A stretch of DNA of 64,000 nucleotides from Pedobacter cryoconitis (GTDB lineage Bacteria; Bacteroidota; Bacteroidia; Sphingobacteriales; Sphingobacteriaceae), in contig NZ_JACHCC010000001.1 in the NCBI RefSeq assembly GCF_014207135.1, forward strand, positions 496,001-560,000, written 5' to 3'. The position numbers and the translations under genes were made by a program. This document shows positions 14,579 through 24,473 of this stretch, in pieces; within the stretch, counting starts at the first letter, position 1; every line of letters starts with the position of its first letter. The notes under the pieces were generated by a model. That model saw nothing but the letters and a program-made list of their open reading frames with translations, was not told where the DNA came from and made no database searches.

Positions 14579-15760
14579 TTAATAATGCTGAATGATAGTC
14601 CCTTTGATAATGATTTTTCCTTCCGATTTATGCTGAGTGAAAATCATAAATTGTTTATCATCCGGTTTAATATTATATTTTTCTACCAGTGAGGCAGCTT
14701 TATCTGGATAATTTCTGACAATTACATTGCCTACCAGATTCTTTTCTTTTTTGATTTTTGCCGCAGACAATACCTCATCTATTTTAAAAATCCTTCCCGG
14801 AAATTCAGGATAAATCGCCGCAGAAGTATACAACTGAGTTTGATGATGAAATTTTTCCAGCTGATATCTTTCCGCAATCAGGTTGAAAGCACCACTTTTT
14901 AAAAGCGCGACATCAGGTTCATATAAATATTGTCCGGTTATAACTGCCCCGGTCAGTTCGGCTGAACCTTCTTCACCCTGAATAAAACTGAATTGTTTCT
15001 GTGACGCATTTAAAGTAGTAGCAACAATTTTAACAGCTGCTTCGAAATCCCTTTCTATTACCCAGATCAGTTCTTTACACTCATTTTTAACACTGACAAT
15101 ATGGATTTCTGCTACATGGTTTAGTTCCTTCAGACCTGCGGTAATGTCCAGCAGGGGAGCTGTTTTGAGTAATATCCGTTTAGCTTTGCGCAATAACAGA
15201 TCCAGGTGTTCCACTATATTGGGGGTACAATCCTTCAGCATAAAAACTTTTCCTGCAGTACTGCGTCTGGCTGGGTCTATATAGATACAATCAAATTCCT
15301 GATCCGTGTTTTTCAGGTACTCAATTCCGTCTCTGCAAAGAAATTGGATATTTTCCTGTTTCAGTAAAGCGGCATTATAACTGGCAATGCCGGATAATTC
15401 TTCGTTAATTTCACAGTGCGTAACGGAATCGATCTCTTTCGAAAAATAATAGCTGTCCACTCCGTAACCACCGGTCAGATCAATTAAAGCCTTTCCGGTA
15501 GCCAGTTTGGCCTTATAGGCAGCAGTAAGTTCAGAGGAACACTGCTCGATAGATAATAAAGCCGGGTAATAAATTAGCGGCGTATTAAACCAGGTCGGCA
15601 GTTTACGCTGCGATTTTTTTCTGGCAGCTATCTGATTGGCCAGTTCTTTCCCTGTAATTCCGGGAAATGGGCTTTTGGCAAGCGCAATCTGATGCACATC
15701 CGCATTTAAATTGTCATGGATATAATCCTGAACGACCTGATCTGTGAGATATTGATTCAA
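14579..15760 (-). CDS. Class I SAM-dependent methyltransferase with THUMP-like domain
   Basis: This 393-residue protein has a helical N-terminus (about 1-90), a Rossmann methyltransferase core with SAM loop ALIDLTGGYGVDSYYF and an acidic second strand THCEINEE, and a DPARRS motif in FDCIYIDPARRSTAG. The C-terminal part, with IPEFPGRIF-like segments, fits the THUMP-like family seen in Bacteroidetes. The substrate is unknown; RNA is plausible from the THUMP-like part. It starts 4 bp after the aspartate kinase stop, so the two are in one operon. Confidence 0.82.
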   Translation of the reverse strand: MNQYLTDQVVQDYIHDNLNADVHQIALAKSPFPGITGKELANQIAARKKSQRKLPTWFNTPLIYYPALLSIEQCSSELTAAYKAKLATGKALIDLTGGYGVDSYYFSKEIDSVTHCEINEELSGIASYNAALLKQENIQFLCRDGIEYLKNTDQEFDCIYIDPARRSTAGKVFMLKDCTPNIVEHLDLLLRKAKRILLKTAPLLDITAGLKELNHVAEIHIVSVKNECKELIWVIERDFEAAVKIVATTLNASQKQFSFIQGEEGSAELTGAVITGQYLYEPDVALLKSGAFNLIAERYQLEKFHHQTQLYTSAAIYPEFPGRIFKIDEVLSAAKIKKEKNLVGNVIVRNYPDKAASLVEKYNIKPDDKQFMIFTQHKSEGKIIIKGTIIQHY

Positions 15761-15764
15761 TTGT

Positions 15765-17027
15765 CTATTTATCTTTCATTACCATCTGGCAGGTATGACG
15801 ACTCTTAACCTCCAGCAAAATTTCCTTATTAACTGTTACTCTATCTATGGTATCCTGGTTATAATAGCGGATAGTGACCAGTTCCAATCCTTCATTATAT
15901 TTTACTTTATACAGTACAGACAATTCCTGGATCAGTTGTGCTATCTTTTCTTTATCCTGGTCAACACTTACCGAAAAGCTCAGTGCCGAATTCAGCATTG
16001 TATTTACTTTTACCCTGTGTTTATGGAACAGACTAAAAATATCACTCAGGTTTTCTTCAATAATGAAAGAGAAATCCTTAGGCAGGATAGAGATCAGCAC
16101 CTGGTTAACCTTGAAAATAAATGAAGGTACAGGTAAAATACTTTTAAGTTCATTGATCACCGTTCCTTCGCCCTCAGGATTTACAAATGACCTTACATAT
16201 AAAGGAATATTCTTATTCTGAAGCGGTTTTATAGTTTTAGGGTGGATAACCGTAGCGCCGTAATAGGTCAGCTCAATGGCGTCATGATAAGATAACTGAG
16301 GGATACGTTCGGTCTCATCGAACCATTTAGGGTCAGCATTCAATACACCAGGTACGTCTTTCCATATCGTTAAAGAAACAGCATCCAGACATGACGAGAA
16401 TATAGCTGCCGAATAATCAGAACCTTCTCTGCCCAGTGTAGTGGTAAAGTTTTCACTGGTACTGCCAATAAATCCTTGTGTAACTACAATATTTTTTTTT
16501 AGTAGCGGGATCAGGTGTTTACGGATTTCTGTTTCTGTCTTTTCCCATTCCACCTTTCCTTCGCGGTAGGTGTTATCCGTTTTGATGAAGTTCCTGGCAT
16601 CGGCCCAGGTGGCAGTCAAACCTGTTTCGTGCAGATAAGCAGCCACAATTTTAGTCGATAATACCTCGCCAATAGATACGATCTGGTCGTAAATATAATC
16701 AGGGGCATCACTGGCCTCTTCTTCCAGTAACCATTCAATTTCTACAAAAGAATTGGCAATATCGTTAAATACCGGATGGTGATGATTACTGAACAGCTCA
16801 TTCAGAATATTGAAATGATAAGCCTTTATTTCTTCCAGTAACTCATGCGTGTTCTCTTTTCCGGATATATATGCTGAAGAAAGTTCCTCCAGTTTATTAG
16901 TCATTTTGCCCATGGCCGAGACCACGATCAGAAGATTTTCTTTGTCTGCCTGGCGGATAATAGCAGCAAGATTTTTTACTGCTTCTGCATTGACTACAGA
17001 GGCTCCCCCGAATTTATATACTTGCAT
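15765..17027 (-). CDS. Aspartate kinase
   Basis: This 420-residue enzyme phosphorylates aspartate, the first step to Lys, Met, Thr and Ile. The N-terminal kinase domain begins MQVYKFGGASV and shows the family motifs TTLGREGSDYSA and WKDVPGVLNADP. The C-terminal 120 residues (VNQVLISILPKDFSFI, then KVNTMLNSALSFSVSVD) are ACT-like regulatory domains, so feedback control by an amino acid is expected. There is no fused homoserine dehydrogenase. It precedes the THUMP-like methyltransferase in the operon. Confidence 0.94.
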   Translation of the reverse strand: MQVYKFGGASVVNAEAVKNLAAIIRQADKENLLIVVSAMGKMTNKLEELSSAYISGKENTHELLEEIKAYHFNILNELFSNHHHPVFNDIANSFVEIEWLLEEEASDAPDYIYDQIVSIGEVLSTKIVAAYLHETGLTATWADARNFIKTDNTYREGKVEWEKTETEIRKHLIPLLKKNIVVTQGFIGSTSENFTTTLGREGSDYSAAIFSSCLDAVSLTIWKDVPGVLNADPKWFDETERIPQLSYHDAIELTYYGATVIHPKTIKPLQNKNIPLYVRSFVNPEGEGTVINELKSILPVPSFIFKVNQVLISILPKDFSFIIEENLSDIFSLFHKHRVKVNTMLNSALSFSVSVDQDKEKIAQLIQELSVLYKVKYNEGLELVTIRYYNQDTIDRVTVNKEILLEVKSRHTCQMVMKDK

Positions 17028-17063
17028 TTGATTTGAAATTGATTAAATAGAACCTGGGTTTGC

Positions 17064-17522
17064 TTATAGCTGATCTTTATTAAAAGAAGTATTCAGCCAT
17101 CCCGATTCAATCTGCGCCCCATATTTTTTATAAAAGTTGATTGCTGGCTCATTCCAGTCCAGCACCTGCCAGGTCATTCCATTATAATTCTGGTCCCTGG
17201 CTTCCTTCATCACTCTCTCGAAAAGAACTTTCCCTAATCCCTTTCCTCTCTGGTTTTCTGAAACGAAAAAATCTTCCAGATATAAACGGCAGCCTTTCCA
17301 GGTAGAGTACCTGATATAGAATAAGGCAAAACCCAGAATTCCTGTAGAATTCTCTACTACAAATGCTTTCCACACTGCCTGTTCGCCAAATCCGGCGTCC
17401 GCGAATTCATCCAGGGTAACCGTTACTTCTTCCGATGCTTTTTCATAAGCAGCAAGCTCATGGATCAGTTCCAGTAAACGTGGACAATCTTCTTTTACGG
17501 CATATCTTAATTGAAAATCCAT
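17064..17522 (-). CDS. GNAT family N-acetyltransferase
   Basis: This 152-residue protein carries the acetyl-CoA loop ENQRGKGLGKVLFERVMKEA (consensus Q/RxxGxG/A) and the late WNEPAINFYKKYGA motif. The layout, with DFQLRYAVKEDCPRLLELI at the start and RLYLEDFFVSENQRG, resembles the diamine/spermidine acetyltransferase-like group, but the substrate cannot be read from sequence. Its ATG overlaps the stop of the yggS-like gene by one base (TAATG), so they are translationally coupled. Confidence 0.88.
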   Translation of the reverse strand: MDFQLRYAVKEDCPRLLELIHELAAYEKASEEVTVTLDEFADAGFGEQAVWKAFVVENSTGILGFALFYIRYSTWKGCRLYLEDFFVSENQRGKGLGKVLFERVMKEARDQNYNGMTWQVLDWNEPAINFYKKYGAQIESGWLNTSFNKDQL

Positions 17523-18208
17523 TAGGCTTTATAATGTTTAATTTTTCTTACACCAAAAATACTACTTCCTATTCTAACCATGGTACTGCCTTCTTCGATG
17601 GCCAGTTTATAATCTCCGGACATCCCCATAGACAATTCTTTGAAGGAGCTTTCTTTTCTGAAAAAGCTCACCTTGATACCATCAAATAATACTTTCAGTT
17701 CCTGAAACTCATCTTTAGTTTGTTTCTCTTCAGCATTATTAGTGGAAATCCCCATCAGTCCTGTGATACGGATGTTTTTCATAGCCAGATATTCTTCAGA
17801 TCTCAGCAATTCGATAACCTCAGCATGGTCCAGACCAAATTTGGTATCTTCATCAGCAATGTAAATCTGTAGCAGGCAATCGATCACTCTGTTGTTTTTC
17901 GCTGCCTGTTTATTAATTTCAGCCAATAATTTCAAACTATCCACCGACTGGATCAATTTGATAAAAGGAGCAATGTATTTAACTTTATTAGTTTGTAAAT
18001 GGCCAATCAGGTGCCATTCAATATCTTTAGGCAGTGCCTCCTGTTTTTCGACCAGTTCCTGCACAATATTCTCCCCGAAAATCCGCTGTCCTGCGTTATA
18101 AGCAGCTAAAATTGCTTCTGCATCATTGAACTTAGATACAGCAATCAGTTCCACGTTTTCTCCTTCTAATTCCTTTTTATATTTTAATAAGTTATCTGCT
18201 ATGCTCAT
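17522..18208 (-). CDS. YggS-family PLP-binding protein
   Basis: This 228-residue PLP homeostasis protein (YggS/PROSC) has the PLP Lys at 26 in ELIAVSKF. FGENIVQELVEKQ, WHLIGHLQTNKVKY, and the phosphate-binding SMGMSGDYKLAIEEGSTMVRIG are clear matches. It buffers and delivers PLP in the cytoplasm and has no catalytic activity as a fold-type III barrel. It is the first gene of a pair with the GNAT gene. Confidence 0.94.
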   Translation of the reverse strand: MSIADNLLKYKKELEGENVELIAVSKFNDAEAILAAYNAGQRIFGENIVQELVEKQEALPKDIEWHLIGHLQTNKVKYIAPFIKLIQSVDSLKLLAEINKQAAKNNRVIDCLLQIYIADEDTKFGLDHAEVIELLRSEEYLAMKNIRITGLMGISTNNAEEKQTKDEFQELKVLFDGIKVSFFRKESSFKELSMGMSGDYKLAIEEGSTMVRIGSSIFGVRKIKHYKA

Positions 18209-18279
18209 TTATCAGTATTTTTGGTAAAATTAACATCCTTAGCCTAAATAGCTGCGGAAAAAATAATGTTTTATTTATA

Positions 18280-18894
18280 ATGAGAAATTTTTTGTGCATT
18301 TGCCTGCTGTTAATCGGCATAGGAGGATGTAAGCAAGGTATACCGTCAGATATCATTCAGCCAGATAAAATGACTGATGTTTTATATAACATCCATTTGA
18401 CAGATGGATATATCGGAACTATCCCGGGACAGGATTCGGCGAGAAGAGTGAGTGCTTCCTTCTATAAAGGAGTGTATCAGAAGTTTAATATAGATTCATT
18501 GTCTTATACCCGAAGCATGAATTATTATTATGACCATCCTGATGTTTTAAGTACGATATATACCAAAATTACAGATCGCTTAAAAAAATCAAAAACTATC
18601 GAAGATAAGGCGCAGGAGAAAAGGCTGAAAAAACTAGCTGCTATCCGGAAAGCTAAAAGGGACAGTATGGAGAAAGCCGATCCGATGCTGGTTAAGAGAG
18701 AAGCTGCTGCCAAAAGAGATAGTGTGGCAAAAGCCGAAGCACAGCTGAAAAAGGACAGGGCAGCAAATGCTATCAAAAACAGAAAAGACAGCTTAATCAG
18801 AGTTGCCCAAATGAAGAAGGCACAAAAAGCTGAAGAGAAAAGATTAAAAGAAAACGGAAAAAAGCCAGAACCCGCTAAAAAGGAACTGCTTTAG
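18280..18894 (+). CDS. DUF4296 domain lipoprotein
   Basis: This 204-residue protein has a lipobox IGGCKQG (Cys17). Residues 25-105 fit DUF4296 (IIQPDKMTDVLYNIHLTDGYI, then SLSYTRSMNYYYDHPDVLSTIY). From about residue 105 onward it is a highly charged coiled-coil region, Lys/Ala/Arg rich with repeated KRDS and KDS units. It is likely a periplasm-facing lipoprotein. Function is unknown. It lies 25 bp upstream of mutS2. Confidence 0.75.
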   Translation: MRNFLCICLLLIGIGGCKQGIPSDIIQPDKMTDVLYNIHLTDGYIGTIPGQDSARRVSASFYKGVYQKFNIDSLSYTRSMNYYYDHPDVLSTIYTKITDRLKKSKTIEDKAQEKRLKKLAAIRKAKRDSMEKADPMLVKREAAAKRDSVAKAEAQLKKDRAANAIKNRKDSLIRVAQMKKAQKAEEKRLKENGKKPEPAKKELL

Positions 18895-18919
18895 CTCCCG
18901 TTAAAAAGATTCAATAAAA

Positions 18920-21292
18920 ATGATATACCCCGATAACTGTTTAGACAGACTTGGCTTCACTGAAGTCAGACAACTCATCCTGAAGCATTGCCTGAGTCCG
19001 ATGGGACAATACATGGTCAGCAAAATGCAGGTGATGAATAAATATGATCAGATTAATAAATTTCTAAGACAGACCAAAGAATTTAAAAATATCCTGGAAA
19101 ATCAGGAACCATTACAGATCAGTACATTTTTTGATATAAAATCATTAGTAGAGAAGGTTAGGGTAGAAGGCAGTTATCTGACCGAAGAGGAGCTCTTCCA
19201 GATTTACCTTTCCCTGCAGACTGTTTTTTCAGTACTGCGGTTCTTTGACGAACGAAAAGATATCTATCCTAACCTGGAAGCTTTATTCGAGCATTTGCCG
19301 GTAGAAAAGAATATCCTTAGAAAAATAGAAACAGTACTGGATGCCAAAGGTAAAATCAAACCCAATGCCTCTCCTAAACTACAGGAAATTATAGGTGATA
19401 TTGCCAAGGGAGAACAGGAAGTCCGCAAACGGATGGATGTGATCTACAAACAGGCAGTAGCCAGTAACTGGGTTGCAGACGGAAGTTTAACCGTTCGTGA
19501 CGGAAGGATATGTATTCCAATCCTGGCCGAAAATAAACGGAAACTGAAAGGGTTTATCCATGATGAGTCGGCCAGCGGGCAGACCGTGTACCTCGAACCC
19601 GAGGTTGTGTTTACCCTGAACAATAAAATAAGGGATCTTGAATTTGATAAAAGACGTGAGATCATCCGGATATTAATTGCTTTGACAGATGACCTGAGAC
19701 CGTTTACACCATTAATGCTTTCTTATCATGGCTTCCTGACGAAACTGGATTTTGTACGGGCCAAAGCTTTGTTTGCAATTGAAGTAGAAGCAGATATGCC
19801 TGTACTGGTCGCTGAACCGAGGATTAAACTCATTAATGCCACACACCCTTTACTGTATTTGTCCTTTAAGGAAGATAAAAAAACAGTGGTGCCCCTTAAC
19901 ATTCATATGAATGAAAATTTAAGGATTGTACTGGTTTCAGGCCCGAATGCCGGAGGAAAATCGGTATGTATGAAAACCGTAGGTTTATTACAACTCATGT
20001 TGCAGTCAGGTTTGCTGATCCCGGCTCATGAATCCAGTGAAGTAGGTATATTTGATAATATTTTCGCTGACATCGGCGATGACCAGAGTATCGAAAGTGA
20101 TCTGAGTACTTATAGCGCCCATTTAACGAAAATGCGTTATTTCGTTGCCCACGCCACACCTAAATCATTGGTTATGATCGATGAGTTTGGTACTGGTACC
20201 GATCCGCAGTTCGGTGGGCCGATGGCCGAGGCCGTACTCGAAGTACTGAATAATAAAAAGGTACGTGGGGTGATGACCACACACTATTCCAATCTTAAAT
20301 TATTTGCAGGAAATACACCAGGCCTGGAAAATGCTTCCATGTTATTCGATAATGATAAGATGAAGCCGCAATACGTGCTGGAACTGGGTAAACCCGGAAG
20401 CTCTTATGCTTTTGAAATTGCACAGAACATAGGTTTGCAGAAAGAAGTACTGATCCTGGCCAGAGAAAAAACCGGCACAAATCAGAACAGGATAGACAGT
20501 TTGCTGGTCGATCTTGAAAGAGAGAAAAAGCAGATTTATGATACTAAAATTCAGTTGTCTTTACAGCAGAATAAAGTGAAAAATCTGGTTAAGGAAAATG
20601 AAGAGCTGCAGCAGTTTCTGGAAGAAAACAGAAAGGTCCTGATTAAAGAGGCTAAACTCGAGGCGCAGAACATTATAAAAAATGCCAATAAACTGGTTGA
20701 AAATACGATCGCGGGGATCAAAGAGAACCAGGCTGATAAAGAAGTCACCAAACAGTTAAGACAGAACCTGCAAAAGGTCCTGGTACAACATCAGGTTAAG
20801 GAAGAGAAAAAAATTGAAAAGGCAGTCCCTTCCAATACCCCGATTGAAGTAGGTGATTGGGTACAGCTCAATAACACTGATACTATGGGGCAGGTTATGG
20901 AAATCAACCGTGGTAACCTGGTTCTGGCTTTGGGAGATCTCCGTTCTGTAGTAAAAAAAGACAGGGTGCAGAAGATTAGTAATAAACAGGCTAAAAAGGT
21001 TGTACAGAGTAATTCATTTTCCGGAAGGATCTCAGAGGCGATCGGCAATTTTACAGCTGAACTCGATTTACGTGGAATGCGTGGTGAAAATGCGATACAG
21101 GAAGTAGAAAAATATATGGATAAATCCATTATGCTCGGTTTCCCTTTTATTAAGCTGATCCATGGTAAAGGCGACGGTATCCTTAGAAAACTAATCCGGG
21201 AATACCTGCGGAAATACAGCCAGGTCAATAGAGTAGAAGACGAACACGCAGACCGGGGTGGAGATGGAATAACCTATGTGTATTTCAATTAA
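18920..21292 (+). CDS. mutS2: MutS2 family endonuclease/ATPase
   Basis: This 790-residue protein has an N-terminal helical lever/clamp part, a MutS-type ATPase with Walker A SGPNAGGKS near residue 340 and MIDEFGTGTDPQFGGPMAEA as Walker B, a coiled coil from about 515 to 620, and a C-terminal Smr nuclease domain (FTAELDLRGMRGENA, then LIHGKGDGILRKLI). Length and order match MutS2, which acts in ribosome rescue and in suppressing recombination, not in mismatch repair. No mismatch-binding domain I is present, as expected. Confidence 0.96.
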   Translation: MIYPDNCLDRLGFTEVRQLILKHCLSPMGQYMVSKMQVMNKYDQINKFLRQTKEFKNILENQEPLQISTFFDIKSLVEKVRVEGSYLTEEELFQIYLSLQTVFSVLRFFDERKDIYPNLEALFEHLPVEKNILRKIETVLDAKGKIKPNASPKLQEIIGDIAKGEQEVRKRMDVIYKQAVASNWVADGSLTVRDGRICIPILAENKRKLKGFIHDESASGQTVYLEPEVVFTLNNKIRDLEFDKRREIIRILIALTDDLRPFTPLMLSYHGFLTKLDFVRAKALFAIEVEADMPVLVAEPRIKLINATHPLLYLSFKEDKKTVVPLNIHMNENLRIVLVSGPNAGGKSVCMKTVGLLQLMLQSGLLIPAHESSEVGIFDNIFADIGDDQSIESDLSTYSAHLTKMRYFVAHATPKSLVMIDEFGTGTDPQFGGPMAEAVLEVLNNKKVRGVMTTHYSNLKLFAGNTPGLENASMLFDNDKMKPQYVLELGKPGSSYAFEIAQNIGLQKEVLILAREKTGTNQNRIDSLLVDLEREKKQIYDTKIQLSLQQNKVKNLVKENEELQQFLEENRKVLIKEAKLEAQNIIKNANKLVENTIAGIKENQADKEVTKQLRQNLQKVLVQHQVKEEKKIEKAVPSNTPIEVGDWVQLNNTDTMGQVMEINRGNLVLALGDLRSVVKKDRVQKISNKQAKKVVQSNSFSGRISEAIGNFTAELDLRGMRGENAIQEVEKYMDKSIMLGFPFIKLIHGKGDGILRKLIREYLRKYSQVNRVEDEHADRGGDGITYVYFN

Positions 21293-21338
21293 ATAAACAT
21301 ATTGATCGGACAATTGTTTATCATAGAAATACCCGACT

Positions 21339-22391
21339 ATGAGGATAATTTTTACTTCGATATTTATCTTATTTTTTTTATCAGCCTGCGAGAAGAATAA
21401 AAACAGCAGTGATCCGGCCGTGCTGCCGGATGCTGTTCTGAAGACTGAAGTGCTGACACAATCCCTGAAATTCCCATGGGAAATCATCTATGGGCCAGAT
21501 AATTTTATCTGGTTTACTGAGAGAGCCGGCAAAATCAGCCGTTTAAATCCTTCGACTGGTGTCATTACGCTTGTGCGCAACATTACTGAAGTAAACAGTA
21601 TTGGTGAAGGGGGATTGCTGGGTATGGTACTGCACCCCCAGTTTAATGCTAATCCTTTTGTTTATGTAGTTTATGACTATGGAACAGCAGATAATTACAA
21701 GGGAAAAGTGGTCCGTTTTACATTTAACAACGGTGTGCTGAGTGCACCACTCGTGTTGCTGGATCAGATACCCGCTTCTTCGAATCATAATGGATCCAGG
21801 TTGCTGATTACCCCAGACCTTAAATTACTCATTACTACCGGAGATGCCAACGCACCTGCCCAGGCACAAAATACTAAAAGTCTGTCTGGTAAAATTCTGA
21901 GATTAAACCTCGATGGTACCATTCCTGCAGATAACCCTTTACCAGGTAACCCGTTATGGAGTTATGGTCACCGCAATCCCCAGGGCCTGGTTATTGCCAA
22001 TAGTGCGCTCTATTCTTCTGAACACGGACCAGATACCACTGATAAGATAAACCTGATCCAGAAAGGCGGCAATTATGGCTGGCCAAACGTAGCTGGTAAG
22101 ACCGGGCCTATGTTTGCCTGGACGCCTACTATTGCACCCTCAGGTTTAACCTATTATAATTCCGACTATATCCCGCAGTGGAGAAATTCATTGCTTGTAG
22201 TAACCCTTAAAGGGTCTATGCTTACCCAGCTTCAACTCGATGACAATGGGATTAAAATCAAACAGGTCAAGAATTATTTCCAGAACCAGTTTGGCCGGTT
22301 AAGGGCTATCTGTCAGTCACCCGATGGAAAAGTTTATATCGCAACCAGTAATGGTACTAACGATCAGATCATAGAAATTTCTGCGAGGTAA
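21339..22391 (+). CDS. PQQ-dependent sugar dehydrogenase-like lipoprotein
   Basis: This 350-residue protein has lipobox FLSACEK (Cys17) and a six-bladed propeller with motifs LKFPWEIIYGPDNFIWFTERAGKI, EGGLLGMVLHPQF, SSNHNGSRLLITPD (catalytic-type His), GNPLWSYGHRNPQGL and EHGPDTTDKINLI. These match the soluble aldose dehydrogenase (Asd/GDH-B) family. Oxidation of an aldose in the periplasm with PQQ is the likely role, but PQQ synthesis genes are not in the window. It lies 46 bp after mutS2. Confidence 0.85.
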   Translation: MRIIFTSIFILFFLSACEKNKNSSDPAVLPDAVLKTEVLTQSLKFPWEIIYGPDNFIWFTERAGKISRLNPSTGVITLVRNITEVNSIGEGGLLGMVLHPQFNANPFVYVVYDYGTADNYKGKVVRFTFNNGVLSAPLVLLDQIPASSNHNGSRLLITPDLKLLITTGDANAPAQAQNTKSLSGKILRLNLDGTIPADNPLPGNPLWSYGHRNPQGLVIANSALYSSEHGPDTTDKINLIQKGGNYGWPNVAGKTGPMFAWTPTIAPSGLTYYNSDYIPQWRNSLLVVTLKGSMLTQLQLDDNGIKIKQVKNYFQNQFGRLRAICQSPDGKVYIATSNGTNDQIIEISAR

Positions 22392-22450
22392 CCTCATTAA
22401 TATTTTGCCGGCTTTGTTTTTATCTATAATTTAGCAAGCAAACCAAATAT

Positions 22451-23152
22451 ATGATCAACAAGAGAGTATCGGATGCCGATGAAGCGATCCGTGATATAAC
22501 AGACGGACAAACTATTATGCTTGGTGGTTTCGGACTATGTGGTATCCCTGAAAAGTGTATAGCTGCATTAGTCAAGAAAGGCGTGAAAGATTTGACCTGT
22601 ATTTCCAATAATGCAGGTGTCGATGATTTCGGAATCGGGCTGTTATTAAAGACCCGCCAGGTAAAGAAAATGGTTTCTTCCTATGTAGGAGAAAACGCAG
22701 AATTTGAACGTCAGCTGTTAAGTGGCGAGCTGGAAGTAGAGTTGATCCCGCAAGGAACACTCGCTACCCGTTGTATGGCCGCTGGTTATGGGATGCCGGC
22801 AATTTTCACTCCTGCCGGTGTGGGTACAGAAGTAGCCGAAGGCAAAGAAGTCAGAAATTTTAATGGGAAGGATTATTTAATGGAATATGCTTTTGATGCA
22901 GATTTCGCGATAGTCAAAGCCTGGAAAGGGGATACCGCCGGTAACCTTATTTTCCGGTCTACCAGCCGCAATTTTAATCCCGTAATGGCGATGGCAGGTA
23001 AAATTACCATTGCTGAAGTAGAAGAACTCGTAGAACCGGGTGAACTTGATCCGGATATGATTCATACTCCGGGAGTATACGTACACCGTATTTTCCAGGG
23101 TTCAGATTACGAAAAAAGAATAGAGCAGCGTACAGTAAGACCACGTAGCTAA
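22451..23152 (+). CDS. scoA: 3-oxoacid CoA-transferase subunit A
   Basis: This 233-residue alpha subunit has the family opening [30 protein letters not shown], with the GGFG loop, and [20 protein letters not shown]. With subunit B it moves CoA between succinyl-CoA and acetoacetate, in ketone-body or branched-chain amino-acid use. It sits 16 bp before scoB, so one operon. Confidence 0.94.
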   Translation: MINKRVSDADEAIRDITDGQTIMLGGFGLCGIPEKCIAALVKKGVKDLTCISNNAGVDDFGIGLLLKTRQVKKMVSSYVGENAEFERQLLSGELEVELIPQGTLATRCMAAGYGMPAIFTPAGVGTEVAEGKEVRNFNGKDYLMEYAFDADFAIVKAWKGDTAGNLIFRSTSRNFNPVMAMAGKITIAEVEELVEPGELDPDMIHTPGVYVHRIFQGSDYEKRIEQRTVRPRS

Positions 23153-23168
23153 CCAATCAGAATTTTAT

Positions 23169-23828
23169 ATGTTAGATAAAAACGGAATAGCGAGACGTAT
23201 CGCTAAAGAAATAAGAGATGGTTACTATGTGAACCTGGGAATAGGTATCCCTACACTGGTAGCAAACTATATCCCTGAGGGGGTTAATGTCGTGCTGCAA
23301 TCAGAGAACGGCTTACTCGGCATGGGGCCTTTTCCTTTCGAAGGAGAAGAAGACCCGGATATGATCAATGCCGGTAAACAAACTATTACCACATTACCTG
23401 GTTCTTCAATTTTTGATTCAGCCATGAGTTTTGGTATGATCAGAAGTCAGAAAATTGATCTGACGATTCTGGGAGCTATGGAAGTTTCCGAAAACGGCGA
23501 TATTGCCAACTGGAAAATTCCAGGGAAAATGGTGAAGGGAATGGGAGGCGCGATGGATCTGGTTGCTTCGGCAAAGAATATCATTGTGGCCATGCAGCAC
23601 GTGAATAAAGCAGGTGAAAGTAAGTTGTTGCCCAAATGTACGTTGCCCTTAACTGGTGTTAACTGTATCAGGAAAGTAGTTACTGAATTAGCTGTATTGG
23701 ATATCTTACCTGAAGGTGGTTTCCGCTTAATTGAAAGGGCTCCTGGTGTAAGTGTAGATTTTATCAAACAATCTACCTCAGGAAAGTTATTCGCTGAGGC
23801 AGATGTTAAAGAGATGGATTTAAACTGA
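23169..23828 (+). CDS. scoB: 3-oxoacid CoA-transferase subunit B
   Basis: This 219-residue beta subunit has the catalytic Glu at about residue 46 in VVLQSENGLLGMGPFP. MVKGMGGAMDLVASAKNIIV and KLLPKCTLPLTG also match. It pairs with scoA upstream. A thiolase that would feed this pathway lies at 41055. The last 9 bp overlap the convergent uridine kinase gene. Confidence 0.94.
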   Translation: MLDKNGIARRIAKEIRDGYYVNLGIGIPTLVANYIPEGVNVVLQSENGLLGMGPFPFEGEEDPDMINAGKQTITTLPGSSIFDSAMSFGMIRSQKIDLTILGAMEVSENGDIANWKIPGKMVKGMGGAMDLVASAKNIIVAMQHVNKAGESKLLPKCTLPLTGVNCIRKVVTELAVLDILPEGGFRLIERAPGVSVDFIKQSTSGKLFAEADVKEMDLN

Positions 23829-24473
23829 TCTTTTTGAAGCCAGTATGGTTTCTTTTAATTCGTCAGAAATTTCTTTTGAAGTTGCAATAATATCATCAGC
23901 AACATGTTTGTTGTTGATGATAACTTTCTGGCAAGATTCTTTGTAAGGAAGCAGAAACTGTTTGTACGCAGGCATCACGTGGTTTACCCACTGGTACATT
24001 ACCATATCACGGCTATAACCACGTTCAGTCTCATCTCTTGAGATTCTGCGGTTAAGCGTGATTTCTTCGTCTGCATCCATAAATATTTTCAGATCAAACA
24101 GCTGAGCGAGCTCAGGGTAGTGGAAAACAAATAGGCCTTCTACAATAATAATTGGTGCACTCTTAATATTCATTAAACGTGCATTCTCTTCATTGATATT
24201 AAAAGTGTATTCTTTTCTGGAAATTGACTCACCATCAATAAGCAGCTTCAGGTCTTCCAATAATTTGTCATCATGAATCCCTTCGGGCAGATCAAAATTG
24301 ATCCAGCCGTTTTCATCTACCTTCTGTTCACCTATAGGTTTGTAATAATCATCCTGTGAGATCAGACATACCTCTTCCGTGCTGAAATGGTGGAGAAAAC
24401 ATTTCAAAAAAAATGTTTTACCGGAACCACTACCTCCAGCAACACCTATAATATAGGGTTTGTTATTGTTCAT
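23820..24473 (-). CDS. udk: Uridine kinase
   Basis: This 217-residue P-loop kinase has Walker A GGSGSGKT (residues 13-20), LISQDDYYKP, NFDLPEGIHDDKL, IIVEGLFVFHYPEL, and RRISRDETERGYS (lid). It phosphorylates uridine/cytidine in pyrimidine salvage. The ATG at 24473 is preferred over a GTG at 24485; it overlaps the end of the LysM gene by 11 bp, so the pair is probably cotranscribed. Its 3' end overlaps scoB. Confidence 0.92.
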   Translation of the reverse strand: MNNNKPYIIGVAGGSGSGKTFFLKCFLHHFSTEEVCLISQDDYYKPIGEQKVDENGWINFDLPEGIHDDKLLEDLKLLIDGESISRKEYTFNINEENARLMNIKSAPIIIVEGLFVFHYPELAQLFDLKIFMDADEEITLNRRISRDETERGYSRDMVMYQWVNHVMPAYKQFLLPYKESCQKVIINNKHVADDIIATSKEISDELKETILASKRSV